From NCBI RefSeq assembly GCF_037975235.1, contig NZ_CP150241.1, forward strand, positions 1,922,001-1,986,000: 64,000 nucleotides of DNA, read 5' to 3'. The stretch is from Paenibacillus sp. FSL R5-0341 (GTDB taxonomy: Bacteria; Bacillota; Bacilli; Paenibacillales; Paenibacillaceae). Under the pieces are notes generated by a model. It did not search any database. It was not told the DNA's origin and was given only the letters and a program-made list of their open reading frames with translations. Shown here one piece after another: positions 45,061 through 53,526 of this stretch (position 1 is the stretch's first letter; each line of letters begins with the position of its first letter). The position numbers and the translations under genes were made by a program.

Positions 45061-45104
45061 TTTTGCATCACTCTTGGGTAAAATTCCGACGGAATGTTGC
45101 AAAA
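45061..45104 (+). other. Nested inverted repeats in the lasso operon leader
   Basis: An outer TTTTGCA/TGCAAAA pair (45061-45067, 45098-45104) encloses ATTCCG-A-CGGAAT (45083-45095). The element lies in the ~190-base leader between promoter and first gene and could be an RNA structure or a second operator. Confidence 0.4.
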
Positions 45105-45208
45105 TGCTGACCTATAGCGTTCGTAGTAATCGTTTTGCCAAGCACAAAAGTAGAGTCTGGTCTATCCCGGCTGCATGCTTATTTTAATGAACAGAGGAGA
45201 GGCTGCCA

Positions 45209-46477
45209 TTGATCGACGCTCAAGGTAACGGACTTGTTTTCTTACTATGTGTTCCCCGCAGTGGTAGCTCGTTATCCACCGTCATGCTGCAAAATCACAG
45301 CCGTATATTTGCCACCCAGGAAATGTGGTTTCTGATGAGTCTCGTCGATCTGCCAAAGACCGATTCACGCGCTTATGGTGGCAGCTCCATCATGCGTCAG
45401 TTCTACAATGCCATGGTATCTGAGGATGTCTTTGAAAAGGCGTGCAGAAGTTTTGCTCTTGAGATCTACAATGGATTCCTGGAAGGCAGTGGAGCAGATT
45501 TCATCGTTGATAAATCTCCTCGTTATTATTACATGCTTGAATGGCTGGATCGTCTGTTCCCGCAGTCCAGGCGCATTCATCTCCAGCGTAATCCTCTGGC
45601 CATCGCAGCATCATTCAAAAAGGTAAACCGTCATACAGGTGAAGGATTCGACCTGACTCATAGTCTGCAGAGTAACAAATTAAATATGAAAGCTGTAGAT
45701 CTCACACTGGGTATGCTCCGTTTGAATGATTATTTTGCCGAACCACACGCCAATGCGCATGAACTGCAATATGAACAATTGGTCGCCAGACCTCAGGAAG
45801 AACTCGAGAAACTATGTGCATTTCTGGGAATTCGATATGAACAGGGTATGGAACAGTATGGACAGTTTCTGGACAGTGCAAAATCTGACATGTTCTACAG
45901 TATGGGTGTGGGTGATCCATTCCTCTCTTCGCATCAAGAGGCTCATCAGGGTTCTGTTAACAACTGGAAAAGAATATTAGATCCGCAAGAAGTTGAACTG
46001 TATTGCCGTGTGATGGGTGCAGATCTGTTCCACCGGATGGGGTACAGTGAACAGCTGGCGGAAGCTGAACAATGGACGGGTGTTCGTTATGAGGCAAGTC
46101 CGGATCAGGAGGTCATTGACCGAATCACGCATCAGTTGACGGTAGCGACCGGTTGCCAGTGGCAGCAACAATACCGGCTGCAGCCAGCTGATTCTGTTGT
46201 TCGTGATTCGCTCGCGAATCGGAATGATCCAGTTGGCGAAGGAAAGGAAAAGACAGATCCGACGTTGGCTGCGCTGGCAACGATCAGGCAATTGCAGGCC
46301 GCACTGCGTGCAGCAGATCATCGTCTGGAACGGGGATACAGTGAGCGTGAGCGCTTGAAAGTCCAGCTGGCCTCCGCTCAAAGCAAAATACAGCGTATCA
46401 AATCATGGGTACCATTTGGTCATCAGATCAGCGCCTGGGCTTCACAGCGCAAGATTCTACGGGGAGGGAAATCATGA
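45209..46477 (+). CDS. PAPS-dependent sulfotransferase, first gene of the lasso operon
   Basis: A 422-residue protein of the sulfotransferase superfamily. The 5'-phosphosulfate loop CVPRSGSS (Pro16-Ser21) and a 3'-phosphate-binding block (HLQRNPLAIAASF) are visible, so it should transfer sulfate from PAPS to a hydroxyl. Residues from about 310 form an extra tail, partly coiled coil (LAALATIRQLQAALRAADHRLERG), that may bind the peptide or a partner. The TTG start at 45209 follows AGAGGAGAGG. Its stop overlaps the cyclase ATG (ATGA), placing it firmly in the operon. The likely substrate is the lasso peptide, and an APS kinase gene at the far end of the operon fits PAPS supply. Target residue and activity are inferred. 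Confidence 0.85.
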   Translation: MIDAQGNGLVFLLCVPRSGSSLSTVMLQNHSRIFATQEMWFLMSLVDLPKTDSRAYGGSSIMRQFYNAMVSEDVFEKACRSFALEIYNGFLEGSGADFIVDKSPRYYYMLEWLDRLFPQSRRIHLQRNPLAIAASFKKVNRHTGEGFDLTHSLQSNKLNMKAVDLTLGMLRLNDYFAEPHANAHELQYEQLVARPQEELEKLCAFLGIRYEQGMEQYGQFLDSAKSDMFYSMGVGDPFLSSHQEAHQGSVNNWKRILDPQEVELYCRVMGADLFHRMGYSEQLAEAEQWTGVRYEASPDQEVIDRITHQLTVATGCQWQQQYRLQPADSVVRDSLANRNDPVGEGKEKTDPTLAALATIRQLQAALRAADHRLERGYSERERLKVQLASAQSKIQRIKSWVPFGHQISAWASQRKILRGGKS

Positions 46478-48405
46478 GCGCCATAGCAGGAATTGTTCAC
46501 AACGATGGTCAGCAGGCGCTATGGGAAGACAGCTGGCGTTTGTATGCAAGCCTGGGGCATGTTCCTGCAGATACGACAGGCGTATGGAAGGGACATGAGG
46601 CGTTCCTCAGCTGTCATGCCCAGTGGATTACACCGGAATCAGTGAGCGAGAAGCTGCCTTTATATGATGAGGATAGCGGTCTGACTATCACAGCAGATGC
46701 CATCCTGGATAATCGGGAACAACTGGCTGATCAATTACACATATCCAGAGCGGAACTGGCTATGCTGGCGGATAGTGAACTGATCTTGCGTGCCTATCAA
46801 CGCTGGGGAGACGATGTAGCTGTCCGATTGCTAGGGGATTTTGTATTTGCCATCTGGGATGATCGGAATCGCAAACTATATGCAGCAAGAGACATTACAG
46901 GCATGAGAGCTTTTTATTACCGACATGATGGTTCACGTTTTGCTTTCTGTACACTCATGAATCCGTTGCTCGGGCTTGAAGGGGTACATAAAGAACTTGA
47001 TGAGACCTGGTTGTCTGAGTTCCTTGCCATTCCTGACATGCATGATTCAGCAGATATCAACTCGACCGTATATCGGGGAATAAGCCAGCTGCCTTCTGCA
47101 CATACACTTGTCTTCCGGGACGGGAGGCTGGAACTGAAGCAATACCATCGCTGGGATGAAGTGGAGCCTCTAAGACTTAAGTCCGACGGTGAGTATGTAG
47201 AAGCGTTTCGAGAGGTCTTTGGGCAGGCTGTCGGATCACGATTGCGAACCCATAGACAGGTGGCTGCTGCATTAAGTGGCGGGTTGGACTCTGGGGCCGT
47301 GGTTGGTTTTGCCTCCGGAACACTGAGAAGTCAGGGCAAACGGCTGCATGCCTATAGTTATGTTCCCGTGCCGGATTTCACTGATTATACGTCGAAAACG
47401 TTGCTGGCGGACGAGAGGCCCTTCATTCGTTCCACCATTAATCATGTCGGCAATATAACCGAGAACTATCTTGATTTTGAAGGCAGAAGTCCACTTAGTG
47501 AAGTAGATACCTGGCTCGACATTATGGAAATGCCCTATAAATACTTTGAAAATTCGTTCTGGATACGCGGATTCTATGAAAAAGCGAGCCAGCAGGATGC
47601 AGGCATTCTGCTCACAGGAGCACGTGGTAACTTCACCATCTCCTGGGGGCCGGCTCTGGATTATTACGCCAGTCTACTGAAAAGTGGTCGCTGGTACCGC
47701 TGGTTCCGTGAGATGCAGCAGTATAGTGAACGGACCGGCATGCCCTTCTCCCGTATAGCCAAGATCACCGGGAAAAAGGCATATCCGGATTGGTTCAAGG
47801 CTCAATCCAAAGGAGCCAGCCAGGCTGCATCCGTGCAGTTGATCCATCCTGATTTTGCGCAAAGAACGGGTGTACTGGAACGACTCAAATCCATTATTGT
47901 TCTGCAGGGTGGTGCTCAGGCGGATGCACTCAAAGTGCGTGCCGAGAAATTCAATAATCTGGCCATTGCGAACAAAAACGGTGCTGTAGCCACGAAATGT
48001 TCTCTCCGTTATCGGGCTTGGGAGCGTGACCCGACAAGCGATGCCAGAGTCATTCGGTTCTGCTTGTCCGTACCGATTGAACAATATGTGAAACACGGGA
48101 CAGATCGCTCCTTGATTCGCCGGGCTACTTCACCAGAGTTGCCTGACAAGGTCAGACTGAATCAGCGGGTACGGGGTGTACAGCCGGCGGACTGGTTACA
48201 TCGCATCATTCCGAATTGGGATGCCTTTACGGCCGAGTTGCGTGCGTTGTGTTCTGACAGCAAGGTTGCTGGCATATTAAACACGGAGCGTATCAAGTCT
48301 GCTCTAGCCAATTTTCCGAGTCCGAGACCTGAACTTGCTTCTCATCCAGATCTGCGATTAATGATGCATAGTCTGATCGTTTATCGGTTCATTCGGAAAT
48401 TCTGA
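46474..48405 (+). CDS. Lasso peptide macrocyclase (asparagine synthetase-like C protein)
   Basis: A 643-residue asparagine-synthetase homologue. The N-terminal glutaminase-like domain begins MSAIAGIV: the catalytic Cys2 of true asparagine synthetases is replaced by Ser, as in other lasso cyclases that need no ammonia. The ATP-pyrophosphatase loop SGGLDSG (Ser268-Gly274) activates the side chain of a ring-closing Asp or Glu as an AMP ester, and the peptide N-terminus then closes the macrolactam. The frame opens further upstream, but ATG 46474 has GGGGAGGG and the right N-terminus. It overlaps the sulfotransferase gene and is followed 29 bases later by the precursor gene. Confidence 0.95.
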   Translation: MSAIAGIVHNDGQQALWEDSWRLYASLGHVPADTTGVWKGHEAFLSCHAQWITPESVSEKLPLYDEDSGLTITADAILDNREQLADQLHISRAELAMLADSELILRAYQRWGDDVAVRLLGDFVFAIWDDRNRKLYAARDITGMRAFYYRHDGSRFAFCTLMNPLLGLEGVHKELDETWLSEFLAIPDMHDSADINSTVYRGISQLPSAHTLVFRDGRLELKQYHRWDEVEPLRLKSDGEYVEAFREVFGQAVGSRLRTHRQVAAALSGGLDSGAVVGFASGTLRSQGKRLHAYSYVPVPDFTDYTSKTLLADERPFIRSTINHVGNITENYLDFEGRSPLSEVDTWLDIMEMPYKYFENSFWIRGFYEKASQQDAGILLTGARGNFTISWGPALDYYASLLKSGRWYRWFREMQQYSERTGMPFSRIAKITGKKAYPDWFKAQSKGASQAASVQLIHPDFAQRTGVLERLKSIIVLQGGAQADALKVRAEKFNNLAIANKNGAVATKCSLRYRAWERDPTSDARVIRFCLSVPIEQYVKHGTDRSLIRRATSPELPDKVRLNQRVRGVQPADWLHRIIPNWDAFTAELRALCSDSKVAGILNTERIKSALANFPSPRPELASHPDLRLMMHSLIVYRFIRKF

Positions 48406-48434
48406 ATGAGGGCACATGAAAGGAGGTGAATACG

Positions 48435-48572
48435 ATGCAAATGGAAAAAAAGGAATGGCAAGCACCAGCTCTTGAAGTGTTGGAAGTCAATCAAACGATG
48501 GCCGGTACTGGTTACAGACAAATTGACTGGGTAACGGTTCACGATGCGGATCTGTACGATCCAACTTCCTAA
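48435..48572 (+). CDS. Lasso peptide precursor, paeninodin-like
   Basis: A 45-residue gene with AGGAGGTG six bases before its ATG. The leader has the class pattern WQAPALEVLEV and ends NQTM, with the required Thr at position -2 of the cleavage site. The predicted 23-residue core then starts AGTGYRQID (Ala1 amine joined to Asp9, a 9-residue ring) and continues with the tail WVTVHDADLYDPTS. Paeninodin, as I recall it, likewise has Ala1, Asp9, 23 residues and a phosphorylated C-terminal Ser. Here Ser23 is the likely kinase target, and Tyr19 within an acidic DADLYD context (or Tyr5) is a possible sulfation site. The bulky residue plugging the ring cannot be assigned. Confidence 0.93.
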   Translation: MQMEKKEWQAPALEVLEVNQTMAGTGYRQIDWVTVHDADLYDPTS

Positions 48573-48605
48573 GTTATTAAGTTTTATGAAGTGTCATCAT
48601 ACTTA

Positions 48606-48681
48606 AAGGGCGGAATGCACTAAATCCAGCTTTTCGCCTCCGCCCTTATATTGAGCAACACGAATATAAGGGCTTTTTTTT
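48606..48681 (+). promoter_or_regulatory. Overlapping hairpins: attenuator after the lasso precursor gene
   Basis: Hairpin 1 pairs AAGGGCGGA (48606-48614) with TCCGCCCTT (48639-48647). Hairpin 2 pairs GCCCTTATATT (48642-48652) with AATATAAGGGC (48663-48673) and is followed by eight Ts, a perfect terminator. They share GCCCTT (48642-48647), so only one can form at a time. Partial termination here would make far more precursor mRNA than kinase-B1-B2-NTase-exporter mRNA, and hairpin 1 could act as the antiterminator. Confidence 0.8.
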
Positions 48682-48710
48682 ACATTTTATTACGAAGGAG
48701 GCGTCGTTCA

Positions 48711-49658
48711 TTGTTGCCTGTGCATTATGTAGCGTATGGTTTGCGCTGGTCGAGCCAAATTCCAATGCCTGAATTACAGAGCGTACCCAAGGATGCAGAG
48801 ATTCGTTCTGATGTCGTGGATGTACACATTGAGTCATCAGATCTGAATACATTATGGGAAAAGTGGGATCTCGGCAACGACAACTTTGTGGCACGGGAAG
48901 GCAGCCTTTTTTTCAAAATCGAAGATACAGGTCTGTTTCTAATGGAGCACGGAAAGCGCATCGTTGTATGCCCCCAGCCGGGAGCAGATGAAAAGAAGGT
49001 TAGATTATTCATTCTGGGCACATGTATGGCGGTCATTATGATGCAACGTGGCATTCTTCCGCTGCATGGTAGTGCAGTTGTTATTGATGGCTGGGCTTAC
49101 GCATTTGTCGGACATTCGGGGGCAGGTAAATCGACGTTGTCGGCTGCACTCGCATCACGCGGGTATCCGCTTCTCACCGATGATGTTGTCGCACTGACCT
49201 GGGATGCCGGGGGAAGAGCCATCGTATCACCTGGTTATCCGCAGCAGAAATTGTGGCAGCCCAGTCTGGATGGCTTCGGCATGAAGGAACAGGATTATGC
49301 AACGGTTCATGCAGAGATTACGAAGTATGCGATACCTGTTCAGCACTATTTTCATGAGATGGCTGTGCCACTGGCAGGGGTATTTGAACTTGCTCCACAA
49401 CCGGAAGAAGACCATACGTCCGTTCAACTGGTTGAAGTGACAGGGCTGGAACGACTGCATCTGTTATGTTCCCATACGTTCCGTGGTGGACTTGTTGCAA
49501 GGCAGGGATTGGCGCAATGGCTGTTCGAGACCGTCTCAAGACTCTCGGCAAGTGTGGAAATTGGCAGATTGACCAGAACCGGTGCTGAGTTTACAGCATT
49601 TGAGATGGTGGATCGGATCACAGATCATATACGCAAAGGAGTGCATACAGGACAATGA
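48711..49658 (+). CDS. HPr-kinase-like lasso peptide kinase
   Basis: A 315-residue protein. Its C-terminal two thirds resemble HPr kinase/phosphorylase: LPLHGSAVVIDGWAYAFVGHSGAGKST with the P-loop at Gly134-Thr142, then LTDDVVAL. The N-terminal part is unlike the HPr-kinase regulatory domain. Homologous kinases in paeninodin-type clusters phosphorylate the C-terminal Ser of the precursor, and this precursor ends in Ser. The frame is open from 48651, through the terminator hairpin, but AAGGAGG precedes TTG 48711, which was chosen. Its stop overlaps the B1 start (ATGA). Confidence 0.9.
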   Translation: MLPVHYVAYGLRWSSQIPMPELQSVPKDAEIRSDVVDVHIESSDLNTLWEKWDLGNDNFVAREGSLFFKIEDTGLFLMEHGKRIVVCPQPGADEKKVRLFILGTCMAVIMMQRGILPLHGSAVVIDGWAYAFVGHSGAGKSTLSAALASRGYPLLTDDVVALTWDAGGRAIVSPGYPQQKLWQPSLDGFGMKEQDYATVHAEITKYAIPVQHYFHEMAVPLAGVFELAPQPEEDHTSVQLVEVTGLERLHLLCSHTFRGGLVARQGLAQWLFETVSRLSASVEIGRLTRTGAEFTAFEMVDRITDHIRKGVHTGQ

Positions 49659-49954
49659 CAGCGACTACGCCGATGAATGTGGATGACCGGGTAACCCGGA
49701 AGGAAGGCAATCTGGTCAGTGATATGGGCAGTGAAAAAGTCATGATGAGCATTAGCTCTGGAAAGTACTATAATCTCGGAAGTACCGGCGGGAGAATCTG
49801 GGATCTGATCGCAGAGGAACGCACGTTGGGTGAACTGGTTGAGGTGCTGGCTGCGGAGTATGAGATTGAGCCAGATGTATGTCGTGAGCAGGTAGTGCAA
49901 TTCCTGGAACATCTGTCCCGCGAAGGATTAATCGACGTTACTCGCGGAGTGTAG
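49655..49954 (+). CDS. Lasso B1 protein, PqqD-like leader recognition element
   Basis: A 99-residue PqqD-like RiPP recognition element (VTRKEGNLVSDMGSEKVMMSISSGKYYNLGSTGGRIWDLI, then a helical part). It binds the precursor leader (Tyr/Trp-x-x-Pro-x-Leu pattern) and presents the peptide to the B2 protease and cyclase. Discrete B1 and B2 proteins are the rule in Firmicutes. It overlaps the kinase gene by four bases and ends four bases before B2. Confidence 0.93.
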   Translation: MTATTPMNVDDRVTRKEGNLVSDMGSEKVMMSISSGKYYNLGSTGGRIWDLIAEERTLGELVEVLAAEYEIEPDVCREQVVQFLEHLSREGLIDVTRGV

Positions 49955-49958
49955 AACC

Positions 49959-50441
49959 ATGCTGCGCAAAATAAAGGCCTATTTCTCCCTTCCGCGCGCG
50001 ATGCGCCGACTGATCTGGGAAGCTTATGTCCTCCTGGGTTGGGCGCGAATCCTGAAGGCTATGCCATTTGCCAAAATCGCACCAGGGCTAGGGACGCCCA
50101 TGGTCGAAACACCGATGACCGGACTCGACCGCAGCGAGGTAATCGCGATACGGAATATTTCCAAAGCGATTGTGCTCGCCAGCAAATATACGTTATGGGA
50201 AAGCCGCTGCCTGGTGATGGCGATTGCCGGGATGAAGATGCTTGAGCGACGCAAGATAGAGAGTACGTTATATATGGGGACTGCACGGAATAAGCAAGGA
50301 CATATGATGGCTCATGCCTGGCTGCGAAGTGGGAAATTGATCGTGACCGGAGCTGATACTATGGACCAATATACGGTTGTCGGTGTGTTTGGCAAACGGT
50401 GTCCGGAGAAGGGATCTGGGGAGATTGTCTATGATACATGA
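49959..50441 (+). CDS. Lasso B2 protein, leader peptidase
   Basis: A 160-residue transglutaminase-like cysteine protease that removes the leader after the conserved Thr-x pair so the cyclase can close the ring. The catalytic triad is visible as Cys84 (ESRCLVMA), His119 (MMAHAWLR) and Asp133 (VTGAD). Its length matches stand-alone B2 proteins. It overlaps the next gene by 11 bases. Confidence 0.93.
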   Translation: MLRKIKAYFSLPRAMRRLIWEAYVLLGWARILKAMPFAKIAPGLGTPMVETPMTGLDRSEVIAIRNISKAIVLASKYTLWESRCLVMAIAGMKMLERRKIESTLYMGTARNKQGHMMAHAWLRSGKLIVTGADTMDQYTVVGVFGKRCPEKGSGEIVYDT

Positions 50442-51627
50442 AAGTGAACTCTATTCATCAACATTTCCGAAGGAGCTTAAACTGATTTTGAGTATGATTA
50501 GAGGTGATCTGACGGCTCTATCCCCTGAAGAACTCAAGGCGCGTTTGCAGGGAACGGATTGGCAGCTCTTTTTGCGGCTTGTCTATCATCACCGCTTGTA
50601 CTCTGTCCTTTACCTGAAAATGAAAGAACTGAACTCCACGATCATTCCGGCGGATGTTATGGAGAGTCTGCGACAACAATATACAGCCAATACGTTTCGT
50701 ATGTTACATCTGACAGCTGAGATGGAGCAGGTGTGCGGAGCTTTTCGTGAACGCGGCATCCGCAATATTACACTAAAGGGACCGACGCTCGCACATGATC
50801 TCTATGGTGATGTATCCATGCGTACTTCCAAAGACTTGGATATTCTGATTCCATTCGATGATGTGGAAGCGGCTGAAGGCATTCTGGCTACCCTCGGATA
50901 CGTATCCAAGGAAGGGGAGCGGGCACCTACGGTGCGCAGCTGGAAATGGCGGGAACATCATATCTGTTACACCCATCCGGTCAAACGGACTCAAGTGGAG
51001 ATTCATTGGCGCCTGAACCCGGATTCGGGCAAAGAAACCGATTTTGAATTGCTGTGGAAACGTAGCCGGTTCAGTTCATACACACAGACACCTGTCCGTA
51101 TGCTCGAACAAGAAGATCTATGGGCCTATCTCGTAACCCATGGTGCACGACACGGCTGGTTCAGACTGCGCTGGTTACTGGATATCGATCAGATGATCCG
51201 CAGCATGCCACTCGATGTGAAGAAAGTAGAGAGACGTCTGAAAGCGGAGGGGCGTTTATCGATCGGTTCACAGGCTCTTTATCTGGTTTCGGAGCTGCTG
51301 AACACGCCGCTGGATGTAGAGTACAGGTCCTTGATGTCCTTGAGTGACCGTACAGGCAAGCGATTAGCCAACGAAGGCGCAAAGTTCATGAACGACATGC
51401 TGGAAAGTCCGGCTGATATGAAAAATTATCAATCGTATTTGTTTAAACTTCGAAGCACGAAGCAGAAGTGGTTCTTCTTTATTGAACGCTTGTATCCAAG
51501 TACATGGGATGTGGATCAATTGCCGCTTCCGCGTTCGTTGTTTTTTCTATACTTTCCGTTACGTCCGTTTCTCTGGTTCTGGCGGCGAATTAAAAGGTAT
51601 ACGGTGACGGAAAGGGGTAAAGTATGA
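50431..51627 (+). CDS. Nucleotidyltransferase-family protein of the lasso operon
   Basis: A 398-residue protein with the nucleotidyltransferase core of the PF14907-like family: ITLKGPTLAHDLYGD followed by TSKDLDILIP, where Asp135 and Asp137 form the metal-binding D-x-D, and a later VEIHWRL with an acidic third ligand. Relatives are common in paeninodin-type lasso operons, but their role is not established; they could nucleotidylate the peptide or act in self-protection. ATG 50431 follows GGGGAG. It overlaps B2 and the exporter gene (ATGA), which ties it into the operon. Confidence 0.87.
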   Translation: MIHESELYSSTFPKELKLILSMIRGDLTALSPEELKARLQGTDWQLFLRLVYHHRLYSVLYLKMKELNSTIIPADVMESLRQQYTANTFRMLHLTAEMEQVCGAFRERGIRNITLKGPTLAHDLYGDVSMRTSKDLDILIPFDDVEAAEGILATLGYVSKEGERAPTVRSWKWREHHICYTHPVKRTQVEIHWRLNPDSGKETDFELLWKRSRFSSYTQTPVRMLEQEDLWAYLVTHGARHGWFRLRWLLDIDQMIRSMPLDVKKVERRLKAEGRLSIGSQALYLVSELLNTPLDVEYRSLMSLSDRTGKRLANEGAKFMNDMLESPADMKNYQSYLFKLRSTKQKWFFFIERLYPSTWDVDQLPLPRSLFFLYFPLRPFLWFWRRIKRYTVTERGKV

Positions 51628-53444
51628 TCTCGGAATTAAAGTACTTCATGCGAAAGCTGCATCATGTCACGGGGCCCATTCTATATTGGAATCTGCTAGG
51701 AATGATCTGTATCAGTCTCATGGAAGGGATCGGCATCTACATGCTTGTTCCGATGCTGAGTCTGATTGGTATATTTGAGATGGGCTCCACAGGCTTAAAC
51801 ATCCCCTGGCTTGGTGAAGTGTTGAATCGTTTTTCTGAAAATAGCCAATTGTTACTCGTACTGTTCACCTTTGTGTTAATTGTCTCCGGACAGGCCTGGA
51901 TGCAGCGCCTCCAGACGATCCGTAATACGCGAATCCAGCAGCAATTTGTACGAACGCTGCGCATGGAAACCTATGGTGCCATTATCATGGCGCAATGGTC
52001 ATTTTTTCTCCAAAAACGAAAATCCGATTTTAACCATATATTAACGACTGAACTTGCACGTGTGAGCCAAGGAACGAGCATTATGCTGCAAATGGCAGCC
52101 TCGCTGATCTTTACGGGGATACAGATTGGTCTTGCTTTCTGGTTATCTGCCAAGTTGACGGCACTTGTTCTGGTCTGTGGATTGCTCTTATTTATAGTCT
52201 TGAGAAAATTCGTCAAGCGAGCCAAGCAGATCGGGGATCAGACCTCTGAATTCTCGCAAAGTTATTATAACGGCATTACCGAGCATTTCAACGGAATTAA
52301 GGATATTAAGAGCAACATGCTCGAGCGTTCACATATGAACTGGTTCGAGCGCATGTGCAGACAGATTGAACGCAACGTCATTCAGTTCAGCCAATTGAAC
52401 AGTGGAACACAGCTGATTCACCGGATGTCCGCGGCTATCATTATTGCGGCATTCATCTATCTTTCTCTCCGTGTAATGACGGTACCTCCGGCAAGTCTGC
52501 TGCTTATTATCCTTATCTTTTCCCGCTTATGGCCCAGATTTACGGCGATTCAGTCCAATCTGGAGTACATCAGCTCCATGCTGCCTGCGTTTCGGGTGGT
52601 AAGAGAATTGCAAGCGCAGACGGCGAAAAGTCGTGAAATTAGTGAAGAGATTGCTTCAGCTGGAGATGTTGGAAATGACGGGATTCAACCAATGGCACTT
52701 ATAGAATCTATCACATGTCAGGATGTCTCTTATCGCTATGAGGGCAGTGATACCTACTCATTAATGAATGTGCAAGCTTCTATTCCGGCAAGGGGCATGA
52801 CTGCAATTGTAGGCAAATCCGGAGCAGGCAAGAGCACGCTGATAGATCTGATTATGGGCCTCGTCAGGCCCGAGACTGGTCGTATTTTGATTGACGGTAT
52901 ACCTCTGTCAGAAGAGCGATTACTGAGCTGGCGAAGTTCCATCGGATATGTTTCTCAGGACCCATTCCTGTTTCATACGAGTATTCGTGAGAATCTGCGT
53001 CTGGTTGATCCAAATGCAAGTGAAGAACAGATGTGGAAGGCTTTGCAGTTTTCATCTTCTGCGGCTTTTGTGCGTAAGTTACCTCAGGGTTTGGATACGA
53101 TTATTGGTGATCGAGGCATTCGTCTATCGGGAGGAGAACGCCAGCGATTAGTGCTTGCCCGAGCTATGCTGCGTAATCCTTCTGTATTGGTGCTGGATGA
53201 AGCAACGAGTGCGCTGGACAGTGAGAATGAACAGTACATTCATGAGGCGCTGGAACGGTTGAAAGGACATGTAACCATTATCGTGATTGCACACCGATTG
53301 TCCACCATTCGAACGGCAGATCGTGTGATTGTGCTGGACGAAGGTCGTGTCATCCAGGAGGGCGGATATCAGCAGTTATCTACAGACCCGGTAGGCACCT
53401 TCAGCAAACTACTGAACATGCAAGCGGGTGTTGTGGGACAGTAG
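51624..53444 (+). CDS. Lasso peptide ABC exporter (D protein)
   Basis: A 606-residue fused permease-ATPase half transporter. Six membrane helices lie in about residues 1-310. The ATPase domain has Walker A GKSGAGKST (about 397), signature LSGGERQR (about 503), Walker B VLVLDEATSALD and switch His in IAHRLST. As a homodimer it would export the finished lasso peptide and so give self-immunity. It overlaps the nucleotidyltransferase gene by four bases and ends the operon at a GC-rich terminator. Confidence 0.93.
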   Translation: MISELKYFMRKLHHVTGPILYWNLLGMICISLMEGIGIYMLVPMLSLIGIFEMGSTGLNIPWLGEVLNRFSENSQLLLVLFTFVLIVSGQAWMQRLQTIRNTRIQQQFVRTLRMETYGAIIMAQWSFFLQKRKSDFNHILTTELARVSQGTSIMLQMAASLIFTGIQIGLAFWLSAKLTALVLVCGLLLFIVLRKFVKRAKQIGDQTSEFSQSYYNGITEHFNGIKDIKSNMLERSHMNWFERMCRQIERNVIQFSQLNSGTQLIHRMSAAIIIAAFIYLSLRVMTVPPASLLLIILIFSRLWPRFTAIQSNLEYISSMLPAFRVVRELQAQTAKSREISEEIASAGDVGNDGIQPMALIESITCQDVSYRYEGSDTYSLMNVQASIPARGMTAIVGKSGAGKSTLIDLIMGLVRPETGRILIDGIPLSEERLLSWRSSIGYVSQDPFLFHTSIRENLRLVDPNASEEQMWKALQFSSSAAFVRKLPQGLDTIIGDRGIRLSGGERQRLVLARAMLRNPSVLVLDEATSALDSENEQYIHEALERLKGHVTIIVIAHRLSTIRTADRVIVLDEGRVIQEGGYQQLSTDPVGTFSKLLNMQAGVVGQ

Positions 53445-53466
53445 GTGGTTATGACATAACGTAAAG

Positions 53467-53493
53467 AGGCGCGCCACGATGGGCGCGCCTTTC
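53467..53493. terminator. GC-rich terminator between the lasso operon and cysC
   Basis: AGGCGCGCC pairs perfectly with GGCGCGCCT across ACGATG, with A-rich DNA before and TTTC after. It can serve both converging transcripts. Confidence 0.8.
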
Positions 53494-53526
53494 ATGTAAG
53501 TCGTTAATATAAGTAGTAACTGATAA

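Noticed and set aside
44851..45102. An 83-codon minus-strand frame upstream of the lasso operon
   Set aside because: It has no ribosome site, odd composition and overlaps the promoter palindrome; it is most likely chance.
46405..46473. Extending the lasso cyclase to the upstream in-frame start
   Set aside because: It would add residues coded inside the sulfotransferase gene and lose the family-typical N-terminus next to the glutaminase-like Cys2 position.
48651..48710. Extending the kinase to the upstream ATG
   Set aside because: That start lies inside the terminator hairpin and has no ribosome site, while AAGGAGG precedes TTG 48711.
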